The position numbers and the translations under genes were made by a program. A stretch of DNA of 7,319 bases from DASXTS01 sp036505275 (GTDB lineage Bacteria; Actinomycetota; Actinomycetes; Mycobacteriales; Pseudonocardiaceae). Where the stretch lies: NCBI GenBank assembly GCA_036505275.1, contig DASXTS010000081.1, forward strand, positions 1 through 7,319, given 5' to 3'. The notes under the pieces were generated by a model that was not told the origin of the DNA, did not search any database, and saw only the letters and a list, made by a program, of their open reading frames with translations. Shown here in pieces: positions 1 to 4,910 of this stretch. How positions within the stretch are numbered: position 1 is the stretch's first letter; each line of letters opens with the position of its first letter.

Positions 1-161
1 TCGGCCAGCTCCTCGTGCTGCGCGACCCGCACGATGGCGATGAGATCGACGTCGCCGGCGCAGGAGTAGACCTCGTTCACGCTCTCGAGGTCCGCGATGG
101 CCTGTGCGGCCTGCGGGACCTGGTTCGGGGCCACGTGGATCAGCACGATGGCGGTGATCAC
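1..161 (-). CDS. Lrp/AsnC ligand-binding-domain protein (5' part)
   Basis: The minus strand from a GTG at 161 encodes 53 residues that run off the window edge. The readable N-terminus starts VITAIVLIHVAPNQV and continues through a helix (PQAAQAIADLESV), NEVYSCAGDVDLIAIVRV and a second helix. This is the beta-alpha-beta pattern of the RAM (ligand-binding) domain of Lrp/AsnC regulators, including the G-D-x-D turn that lies near the effector pocket in that family. No helix-turn-helix domain precedes it, so it belongs to the stand-alone type of about 75-80 residues; such proteins can sense amino acids or modulate full-length partners, but the role here is unknown. The start is supported by GAGGAGG at 168-174 (minus strand), six bases upstream. 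It is divergent from the NYN-domain gene, with 105 bp between them. Confidence 0.85.
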   Translation of the reverse strand, partial: MITAIVLIHVAPNQVPQAAQAIADLESVNEVYSCAGDVDLIAIVRVAQHEELA

Positions 162-220
162 TCGTCGCCTCCTCGGGAACCGGCTGGGTAACGCCGGCCT
201 GGGCAATGCGGTGGGCACTG

Positions 221-226
221 ACTGTA
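221..226 (-). promoter_or_regulatory. candidate -10 box for the Lrp/AsnC-domain gene
   Basis: On the minus strand this reads TACAGT, fitting the actinobacterial TANNNT -10 consensus. It would give a leader of about 50 nt ahead of the GTG at 161. No convincing -35 box is visible 16-19 bp upstream, so this is a weak, pattern-only call. Confidence 0.25.
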
Positions 227-253
227 ATCCGGGCCTGGCAGCGGTCCCACAGC

Positions 254-259
254 TAGCCT
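254..259 (+). promoter_or_regulatory. candidate -10 box for a leaderless NYN-domain transcript
   Basis: TAGCCT matches TANNNT and ends 7 nt before the GTG at 267, the distance at which transcription usually begins. The gene has no Shine-Dalgarno sequence in the 20 bases before its start. Together these suggest a leaderless mRNA beginning at or next to the GTG, a common arrangement in actinobacteria. No good -35 box is seen. Confidence 0.4.
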
Positions 260-266
260 GACATGC

Positions 267-1649
267 GTGCAGGCCGCCCAGTGGCCCGAGCCGGTTCCGC
301 CCGGCCCGGAGGACTCCGCGGAGGAGTCGCCGTCCACATCGGACCGGGTCGAGTCCGATGTGGACTGGAGCGCGCTGCCCGCACCGGTGGCGGCCCGGCT
401 GGTGGACCTGGCTTCGGATGCGCTCGGCACGCTGGCACCGGTCGACATCCCGGCGACGCTGCGCCCGGTGGCGAAGTTCGCGCCGGCCAAGCGGGCCAAG
501 CTCGGTGGCAGCCGGCTGCTCAGGGCCCTGGAGCAGCAGGCCGGGTTTCGGGCGGCCGTGCTGGAGTGGGCCCGCGAGCACCGGCCGGATGCGCTGAACC
601 AGGACAGTGCCGACCCGGTGCCGGCCGCGGCCGCCGGTGTGCTGCTCGGCAGCGCGGACGCCGTGCAGCGGGTGGACAGCATCGCCAGGCAGGCCGGCGA
701 CGCACGACTGCGGGCCGATCGCGACGCCGCGCTGGCCAGGGCGGACCGGCTGGCCGACGAACTGCGCCGGGTGCGGGCGGAGCTGGCCGACGCGCTCACG
801 GTGGCCGAGCGGATCAGTGGCGAGCGCGAGGCCGAGCTGGACAAGCTGCGCGGCCGGCTGCGCGACCAGGGCGTGCGGGTGCGGGCCGCGGTCGAGGACG
901 CGGCTGTGGCTCGTGCCGAGCTGGCGGCGGCGCGGGGGAGGGCGGCCGCCGAACTGGCCGCGGCGGTGGCCGAGCGGGACCGCGAGCGGGAACGGGCCGA
1001 GCACGAGCGGCGCCGCGCCGACCGTGCCGAGGCGGACGCCGAGGCGGCCAGGCAGGCCGCTCGTGAGGCTCGCGCGGCGGACGAGGTGCGGCTGGCCCTA
1101 CTGGTCGACACGCTGGCCGGCGCGGTGACCGGCCTGCGCCGCGAGCTGGCGCTCGGCGCCAACCCCCGCACCGGGCCCCGGCCGGCCGACCTGGTCCGCG
1201 GGGCCTCGCGCCCGGAGGGCGGCCCCGGCCGCGTCGACGACCCGGCCGCGCTGGACCGGCTGCTTGCGCTGCCCAGCGTGCACCTGCTGGTGGACGGCTA
1301 CAACGTCACCAAGACGGGATACGGCGAGCTCACTCTGTCCGACCAGCGGGACCGGCTGGTCGGACAGCTCGGTGCGCTGGCGGCCCGCACCGGCGCCGAG
1401 GTGACCGTGGTGTTCGACGGGGCCGGCGTTGTGGCGGTGCCGATCGCGGCGCCGCGCGGGGTGCGGTTGCTGTTCTCCGAGCCGGGGGTGCTGGCCGACG
1501 ACGTGATCCGGGCCCTCGTCGCGGCCGAGCCGGAGGGCCGGCCGGTCGTCGTGGTCACCTCGGACCGCGCGGTCGCCGAGTCGGTCCGCCGCCGCGGCGC
1601 GCACCCGGTGCCTTCGCCGGTGCTGCTGGCCCGCCTCGGCCGGGTATAG
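267..1649 (+). CDS. Coiled-coil protein with C-terminal NYN (YacP/PIN-like) ribonuclease domain
   Basis: This 460-residue protein has three parts. Residues 1-35 are acidic and Pro-rich. Residues 35-110 look like a small helical domain. Residues about 140-290 form a long Ala/Arg/Glu-rich coiled coil. Residues about 338-460 match the NYN/YacP fold (PIN superfamily): VHLLVDGYNV with D343 and N346, VVFDG with D384, ADDVI with D411/D412, and VTSD with D433. These acidic residues are those expected to bind the metal ion in PIN/NYN nucleases. Bacillus YacP (Rae1) is a ribosome-associated mRNA endonuclease, but it lacks this long N-terminal extension, so RNA cleavage is inferred and the substrate is unknown. 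The GTG at 267 has no ribosome binding site and is probably leaderless; an in-frame GTG at 360 is a less likely alternative. There is no signal peptide, so the protein is cytoplasmic. Confidence 0.88.
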   Translation: MQAAQWPEPVPPGPEDSAEESPSTSDRVESDVDWSALPAPVAARLVDLASDALGTLAPVDIPATLRPVAKFAPAKRAKLGGSRLLRALEQQAGFRAAVLEWAREHRPDALNQDSADPVPAAAAGVLLGSADAVQRVDSIARQAGDARLRADRDAALARADRLADELRRVRAELADALTVAERISGEREAELDKLRGRLRDQGVRVRAAVEDAAVARAELAAARGRAAAELAAAVAERDRERERAEHERRRADRAEADAEAARQAAREARAADEVRLALLVDTLAGAVTGLRRELALGANPRTGPRPADLVRGASRPEGGPGRVDDPAALDRLLALPSVHLLVDGYNVTKTGYGELTLSDQRDRLVGQLGALAARTGAEVTVVFDGAGVVAVPIAAPRGVRLLFSEPGVLADDVIRALVAAEPEGRPVVVVTSDRAVAESVRRRGAHPVPSPVLLARLGRV

Positions 1650-1700
1650 CCGGGGGATGTGGCCGGCGCCGAGGGTGGCTCCGGACTCGGCTCAGGCCTT

Positions 1701-1756
1701 GTCGGCGGAGCTGTCGGCGGAGCTGTCGGCGGAGTTGTCGGCGGAATTGTCGGTGG
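1701..1756 (+). repeat. 12-bp tandem repeat, four full units plus a partial
   Basis: The unit is GTCGGCGGAGCT: 1701-1712 and 1713-1724 are identical, 1725-1736 ends AGTT, 1737-1748 ends AATT, and 1749-1756 is a diverged partial unit. It lies in the 161-bp gap between the NYN-domain gene and the four-cysteine gene. In the plus frame that begins with ATG 1657 the units read Leu-Ser-Ala-Glu, and the differences among the four full units are silent (CTG/TTG, GAG/GAA). That frame is open from 1657 to a TGA at 1825-1827 (56 codons), but it has only a poor G-rich stretch before the ATG and overlaps the next gene, so I do not call it as a gene. A TANNNT box (TAGCGT, 1764-1769) follows the repeat; it could serve the next gene but has no clear -35 partner. 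Confidence 0.9.
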
Positions 1757-1810
1757 TGGGTCGTAGCGTGCCCGGCAGTTGTAACGAACCGCCGATCTCG
1801 GAGGGTCGAC

Positions 1811-2071
1811 ATGATCGTGGACTGTGACCGGTGCGCGGTGCGGGGCGACGCCTGCGCCGACTGTGTGATCACCGTGCTCCTCGGCGCACCGCCGGGCGGG
1901 GTGCGGCTGGACGCCACCGAGCGGCGCGCCATCGACGCACTGGCCGATGCCGGCCTGATACCGCAGCTGAGGCTGGTCCCGGCCGGGCCGCGATCGGCAA
2001 GCAACGACACATCAGAGGTCGCCGGGTGGGCCGAGAAGCGCGCCGAGCGGTCCACCCGAGAGGCCGGTTGA
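1811..2071 (+). CDS. Small conserved-type protein with CxxC-x6-CxxC motif
   Basis: This 86-residue protein starts at ATG 1811, preceded by a strong ribosome binding site (GGAGGG, 1800-1805, five bases upstream). The N-terminus contains C5, C8, C15 and C18 in the pattern CDRC-x6-CADC, suited to binding one zinc ion or an Fe-S cluster or to forming disulfides. A short hydrophobic stretch (VITVLL), then a Leu/Ala/Glu-rich segment (LDATERRAIDALADAGLI) that should be a helix, and a polar tail follow. There is no signal peptide or membrane segment. I recognise it only as resembling small hypothetical proteins of actinobacteria and cannot name a function. It lies upstream of, and on the same strand as, the riboswitch-controlled hydrolase, but a candidate terminator and a separate promoter lie between them. 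Confidence 0.8.
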   Translation: MIVDCDRCAVRGDACADCVITVLLGAPPGGVRLDATERRAIDALADAGLIPQLRLVPAGPRSASNDTSEVAGWAEKRAERSTREAG

Positions 2072-2109
2072 TTAGGCGAACCGATCACCTTGGGCATCGG
2101 TGGCTACGC

Positions 2110-2133
2110 CGAACGTGCGCAGTGTGCGGTTCG
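2110..2133 (+). terminator. candidate terminator hairpin after the four-cysteine gene
   Basis: CGAAC (2110-2114) pairs with GTTCG (2129-2133), and CGCA (2118-2121) pairs with TGCG (2125-2128). This gives a 9-bp stem with a GTG bulge and a GTG loop. It lies 39 bp after the stop codon. There is no U tract, only a weak CCTTT nearby, which is usual in high-GC actinobacteria. A second, weaker stem just upstream (ACCGAT 2080-2085 with ATCGGT 2096-2101) could contribute. Confidence 0.35.
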
Positions 2134-2134
2134 A

Positions 2135-2178
2135 CACCTTTCGCCGGGCGTGTCGTGGACGACCTGCCTCACCTTTCG
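2135..2178 (+). repeat. two direct copies of CACCTTTCG upstream of the riboswitch
   Basis: CACCTTTCG occurs at 2135-2143 and again at 2170-2178, 35 bp start to start. The second copy abuts the candidate -10 box. ACCTT alone recurs at 2171, 2181 and 2192, spaced 10-11 bp, about one helical turn. This could be an operator for an envelope regulator, but no known site is matched with confidence. Confidence 0.45.
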
Positions 2179-2184
2179 TAACCT
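2156..2184 (+). promoter_or_regulatory. candidate promoter of the riboswitch / NlpC-P60 transcript
   Basis: TGGACG (2156-2161) matches four of six positions of TTGACA. A 17-bp spacer separates it from TAACCT (2179-2184), a TANNNT -10 box. Transcription would begin near 2191 and give an untranslated leader of about 210 nt containing the whole riboswitch. The assignment rests on motif and spacing only. Confidence 0.45.
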
Positions 2185-2236
2185 TGCCGAGACCTTGCGG
2201 TGGTCGGCCGCCCAACCGGGCGGCGACGCAGGGTTC

Positions 2237-2388
2237 ACCGCCGAATCGGCCCTGTCGGGGGAGCCGAACCGGGGAACCACCGGAACAGGGGTGAATCCGA
2301 GCCTGGGCGTTGGGGACGCGCCCGAGCCCGGTAGGGCGTCTTCCGGCCCGAACCCGTCAGCTAACCCGGTAGGCGGTCGACGGGAAGA
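2237..2388 (+). promoter_or_regulatory. ydaO-yuaA type c-di-AMP riboswitch
   Basis: This aptamer senses cyclic di-AMP; the class is normally an off-switch and in actinobacteria often sits before cell-wall hydrolase genes. The hallmark conserved segments are present in order: GCCGAAT (2241-2247), CCGGGGAACC (2269-2278), GGGGTGAATCC (2288-2298), GTAGGGC (2331-2337), and CCCGAACCCGTCAGCTAACC (2347-2366) followed by GTAGGCG. Visible helices are the closing stem ACCGCC (2237-2242) with GGCGGT (2372-2377), TCGGC (2246-2250) with GCCGA (2263-2267), GGGCG (2305-2309) with CGCCC (2319-2323), and GGGC (2334-2337) with GCCC (2346-2349). The loop of the last hairpin, TCTTCC (2339-2344), can pair with GGAAGA (2383-2388), matching the loop-to-tail pseudoknot known in this class. 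That tail overlaps the ribosome binding site of the next gene. No separate terminator fits in the 15 bases left before the GTG. Confidence 0.93.
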
Positions 2389-2403
2389 GGAGAGACGCGC
2401 GGC

Positions 2404-3444
2404 GTGTCGTCGCACCGAAGAAAGCGGTCCCTGCAGGGTGCACTGGCCGCCATCGCGGCCGTTGTCACCGTTTCACTGGTCCCGGCACCGGCCGGTGCCG
2501 ACCCCGAGCTACCGAGCACGGCATCGGAGGCGGTCAAGCAGCTTGCCGAGCTCAACAAGCAGGCGGAGCAGCTGACCGAGGAATACCACTTGGCCCAGGA
2601 CCAGCTGAACGCCCGCCGCGGCGACCTCGGCAAGGCGCACAGCGACCGGGAGGCGGCCACCACAAAGGCCGAGCAGGCCAGGGTGAACCAGGCCGAGTTC
2701 CGCGCCCAGGTCGACAAGCTGGCCGCGTTGTCTTTCCAGGGCGCCAGGTTCAACCAGCTCTCCGCGCTGCTGGTCAGCCAGTCGCCGCAGGACTTCCTGG
2801 ACCAGATGTCCGCGCTGGATCTGATAGCCACCGACAACAAGCGCGCGCTGGACTCGCTGGTCGCCGCCGTGACCGACGCCGAGCAGGCCGAGCGGGACGC
2901 CACGGACGCCACCGGCCGGGCGCAGACCGCCGAGCAGCAGGCCGCCCAGATCGAGGCCGACATCGCCAAACGCAAGGCCGAGCTGGAGCGCCGGCAAGCC
3001 GAGGTGCAGCGGCGGTACAACCAGCTCACCAGCGCCGACCGGGCGACCCTGCGCAGCACCGGCGTCACGAACTTCACAGCTCCACCGGCCAGCGGGGTTG
3101 CCGGCCAGGCGATGCGGATCGCGCTGTTGCAGCAAGGCAAGCCGTACCAGTGGTCAGCCGAGGGACCGAACTCGTTCGACTGCTCCGGCCTCGTCTACTA
3201 CTCCTACCTGCAGATCGGCATCACGCTGCCGCGGTCGAGCCGCTCCATGTCCACGGTCGGCGTCGCGGTGCCGCGCAGCTCCATCCAGCCGGGAGACCTG
3301 CTGTTCTTCTACAGCCCGGTGAGCCACGTCGGGATCTCGGTCGGCGGCACCCAGATGGTGCACTCGCCGCAGTCCGGTGACGTGGTGAAGGTCGCCGACT
3401 GGAGCTACATGCCGCTGACCGCGGTCCGCCGAATCCTGGGTTGA
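2404..3444 (+). CDS. ripC: Secreted coiled-coil NlpC/P60 peptidoglycan endopeptidase, RipC-like
   Basis: This 346-residue exported hydrolase should cut the peptide stem of peptidoglycan between D-Glu and the diamino acid, as NlpC/P60 enzymes do. A basic N-region (HRRKR), a hydrophobic core and an A-G-A cleavage site near residue 32 make a signal peptide. Residues about 40-205 form two long coiled coils around a short segment at 118-140 (LSALLVSQSPQDFL). The NlpC/P60 domain spans 228-346, with catalytic C260 in FDCSGL, H308 in SHVGI and H320 in MVHSP. Mycobacterial RipC (Rv2190c), which has this layout, is activated by the FtsX extracellular domain through its coiled coil; the same is inferred here. 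The GTG start at 2404 follows GGAAGAGGAGAG (2383-2394). Its expression is probably gated by the c-di-AMP riboswitch directly upstream. The symbol is given by architecture and by neighbourhood with pimB' and fadD15, not by alignment. Confidence 0.92.
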   Translation: MSSHRRKRSLQGALAAIAAVVTVSLVPAPAGADPELPSTASEAVKQLAELNKQAEQLTEEYHLAQDQLNARRGDLGKAHSDREAATTKAEQARVNQAEFRAQVDKLAALSFQGARFNQLSALLVSQSPQDFLDQMSALDLIATDNKRALDSLVAAVTDAEQAERDATDATGRAQTAEQQAAQIEADIAKRKAELERRQAEVQRRYNQLTSADRATLRSTGVTNFTAPPASGVAGQAMRIALLQQGKPYQWSAEGPNSFDCSGLVYYSYLQIGITLPRSSRSMSTVGVAVPRSSIQPGDLLFFYSPVSHVGISVGGTQMVHSPQSGDVVKVADWSYMPLTAVRRILG

Positions 3445-3456
3445 CCCTGGCGAGAA

Positions 3457-3500
3457 GACGACGGGCTTCGTCCTCACTCGCTCGCGTGCCATAGCACGCG
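3457..3500 (+). terminator. hairpins after the NlpC/P60 gene, one perfect
   Basis: CGCGTGC (3483-3489) and GCACGCG (3494-3500) form a perfect 7-bp stem around a CATA loop, about 40 bp after the stop. A smaller stem, GACGA (3457-3461) with TCGTC (3468-3472), lies between. No U tract follows. Termination is the likely role given the position ahead of a separate promoter; the inverted repeat could also be a protein-binding site. Beyond these hairpins and the -10 box at 3552, nothing else is visible in the 119-bp gap. Confidence 0.45.
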
Positions 3501-3551
3501 TCGATCACCGCGGTCTGGCCGGATCGTCGCCTCGATCGCCAGGGGCCGGGT

Positions 3552-3557
3552 TACGGT
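3552..3557 (+). promoter_or_regulatory. candidate -10 box for a leaderless peptidase-pimB' transcript
   Basis: TACGGT fits TANNNT and ends 6 nt before the ATG at 3564, which lacks a Shine-Dalgarno sequence. This is the same geometry as at 254-267 and suggests a leaderless mRNA carrying the peptidase and pimB' genes. The -35 region is not recognisable. Confidence 0.4.
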
Positions 3558-3563
3558 CTCACC

Positions 3564-4910
3564 ATGAGCCCAAGGGCACGTGGGTGGCTGGCCGTCGCCG
3601 TCGGCGTGGCGCTGCTCGCCGGGCTCGCTCTGCTCGGCCGCGGCCCGCAGGAGCCGATCACCACCGTGGTTCCCAGCGACACGCTGGTGGCCGGCCGCCC
3701 GGCGCCGCCGAGCACGTCGGCCGAGGAGCCGCAGTCGCCGCATTCCCGGGCCCGTGCGGTGCTGGACCTGCTGGACCGGCGCGCCACCGCGATGCGCCAG
3801 CGCGACGAGGCGGCGTTTCTGGCGACCGTCGACCCGAGGGCCGCTCCCGAGTTCGTCGCGGCCCAGCGGGCCCTGTTTGCCAACCTCGGCGGGCTGCCGC
3901 TGTCCGCGTGGAGCTACGAGGTGGACGGCGCGACTTCGGCGCAACCGCCGACGCGGCAGCACGACGACGCGCCGCTATGGGCGCCGCGGACCACCCTGCG
4001 GTACGCCTTCTCGGTGGCCGACGAGGTGCCGACCTACCGGCCGCTCGGCTACCTGTACGTGCAGCGCGACGGCGGCCGCTGGTACCTCGCCTCGGACAAC
4101 GAGCTGGGCGCGGACGCGGAGCCGACCTGGCGCGGCCCGTGGGACTTCGGCCCGTGTGTCGCGGTCGGCGCCGCCAGCGGCCTCGTGGTCGGCCACCCCG
4201 GTCAGGAGGAGCTGATGACCATGCTGGCCACCGAGGTCGACGGCGCGGTCGCCGCCGTGACGGCGGTGTGGGGCACCGAGTGGTCGCAGCGGGTGGCCGT
4301 GCTGGTGCCGGCCAGCATCGAGGAGATGCGTGCGCTGGTCGGGCCGGCGTTCGCGGTGGACGGCATCGCCGCCGCCGCGGTGGCGGATCGGGTGGACGCC
4401 ACCAACCACACCGCCGTCGGCCAGCGCGTGGTGATCAACCCCGACCAGGCCGGCCGGCTCTCCGCGTCGGCGCGCCGGATCGTGCTGCGGCACGAGATCA
4501 CCCATGTCGCCGCAAGGGCTTTCACCGTGACCGGCGCGCCGACGTGGCTGCTGGAGGGCTTCGCCGACTACGTCGGCTACCGCGACAGCGGGCTGGCGCC
4601 GCGCGAGGCCGCGCCCGACCTGGTCCGGGCGCTGGGCGAGAGCGGCCCGCCGAACCAGCTGCCGGCCGACTCCGACTTCGACGGCGCCAACGAGCATCTC
4701 GACCTGGCCTACCAGCTGGCCTGGTCGGCCGCGCTGCATGTGGTGGACCGGGTCGGCGAGGCCGGCCTGGTGCGGCTCTACCGGCAGATCGCCGGCAGCC
4801 CAACGCAGGATCAGGCCACCGTGGACACCGCGCTGCGCGACGTGCTCGGCCTCGACCTCGCCGGATTCGTCGCGTCCTGGCGGGACTCGCTGGGGCCGAG
4901 GTTCGCGTGA
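3564..4910 (+). CDS. Membrane-anchored zinc metallopeptidase (HEXXH, peptidase-MA-like)
   Basis: This 448-residue protein has an N-terminal hydrophobic segment (residues 8-25) after a short basic start, consistent with a signal anchor and the rest outside the membrane. A Pro/Ser/Thr-rich linker (about 35-60) follows. Residues about 62-185 resemble an NTF2-like fold (RRATAMRQRDEAAFLATV, then strands ending GGRWYLASD). The catalytic domain spans about 200-448. It contains HEITH (H310, E311, H314) and, 17 residues after H314, E331 in WLLEGFADYVG, the zinc ligands and catalytic glutamate of a gluzincin; the WLxEGFADY context fits the peptidase-MA-like group. The substrate is unknown. The stop codon overlaps the pimB' start (GTGA), so the two are probably translationally coupled, which suggests an envelope-related job. 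The ATG at 3564 has no ribosome binding site and is probably leaderless. In M. tuberculosis another gene, Rv2189c, occupies this slot; I cannot say whether it is related. Confidence 0.85.
   Translation: MSPRARGWLAVAVGVALLAGLALLGRGPQEPITTVVPSDTLVAGRPAPPSTSAEEPQSPHSRARAVLDLLDRRATAMRQRDEAAFLATVDPRAAPEFVAAQRALFANLGGLPLSAWSYEVDGATSAQPPTRQHDDAPLWAPRTTLRYAFSVADEVPTYRPLGYLYVQRDGGRWYLASDNELGADAEPTWRGPWDFGPCVAVGAASGLVVGHPGQEELMTMLATEVDGAVAAVTAVWGTEWSQRVAVLVPASIEEMRALVGPAFAVDGIAAAAVADRVDATNHTAVGQRVVINPDQAGRLSASARRIVLRHEITHVAARAFTVTGAPTWLLEGFADYVGYRDSGLAPREAAPDLVRALGESGPPNQLPADSDFDGANEHLDLAYQLAWSAALHVVDRVGEAGLVRLYRQIAGSPTQDQATVDTALRDVLGLDLAGFVASWRDSLGPRFA

Noticed and set aside
158..1171. Long minus-strand open frame rich in Ser/Ala/Arg opposite the NYN-domain gene
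   Set aside because: Low-complexity antisense shadow produced by the GC-rich codons of the coiled coil; the plus-strand frame has recognisable domains and the expected third-position GC.
1692..1868. A minus-strand reading frame through the 12-bp repeat, ending in Asn/Ser-Ser-Ala-Asp repeats before a TGA
   Set aside because: It looks like a plausible low-complexity protein tail, but between its upstream stop (near 1869) and its end there is no ATG, GTG or TTG in frame, and most of its upstream part is antisense to the four-cysteine gene.
2305..2349. The two GC-rich hairpins in the leader considered as an intrinsic terminator
   Set aside because: They match helices of the ydaO aptamer, lie inside conserved aptamer segments, and are not followed by a U tract.
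2090..2575. Plus-strand frame spanning the riboswitch and the start of the hydrolase gene
   Set aside because: It crosses the structured leader RNA and then continues out of frame in the NlpC/P60 gene; no start signal or domain.
3584..4906. In-frame extension of PimB' far upstream of 4907
   Set aside because: The region upstream of the GTG at 4907 in this frame is Arg/Gly/Ala-rich shadow of the peptidase gene. Known PimB' length and the N-terminal glycosyltransferase strand both place the start at 4907.
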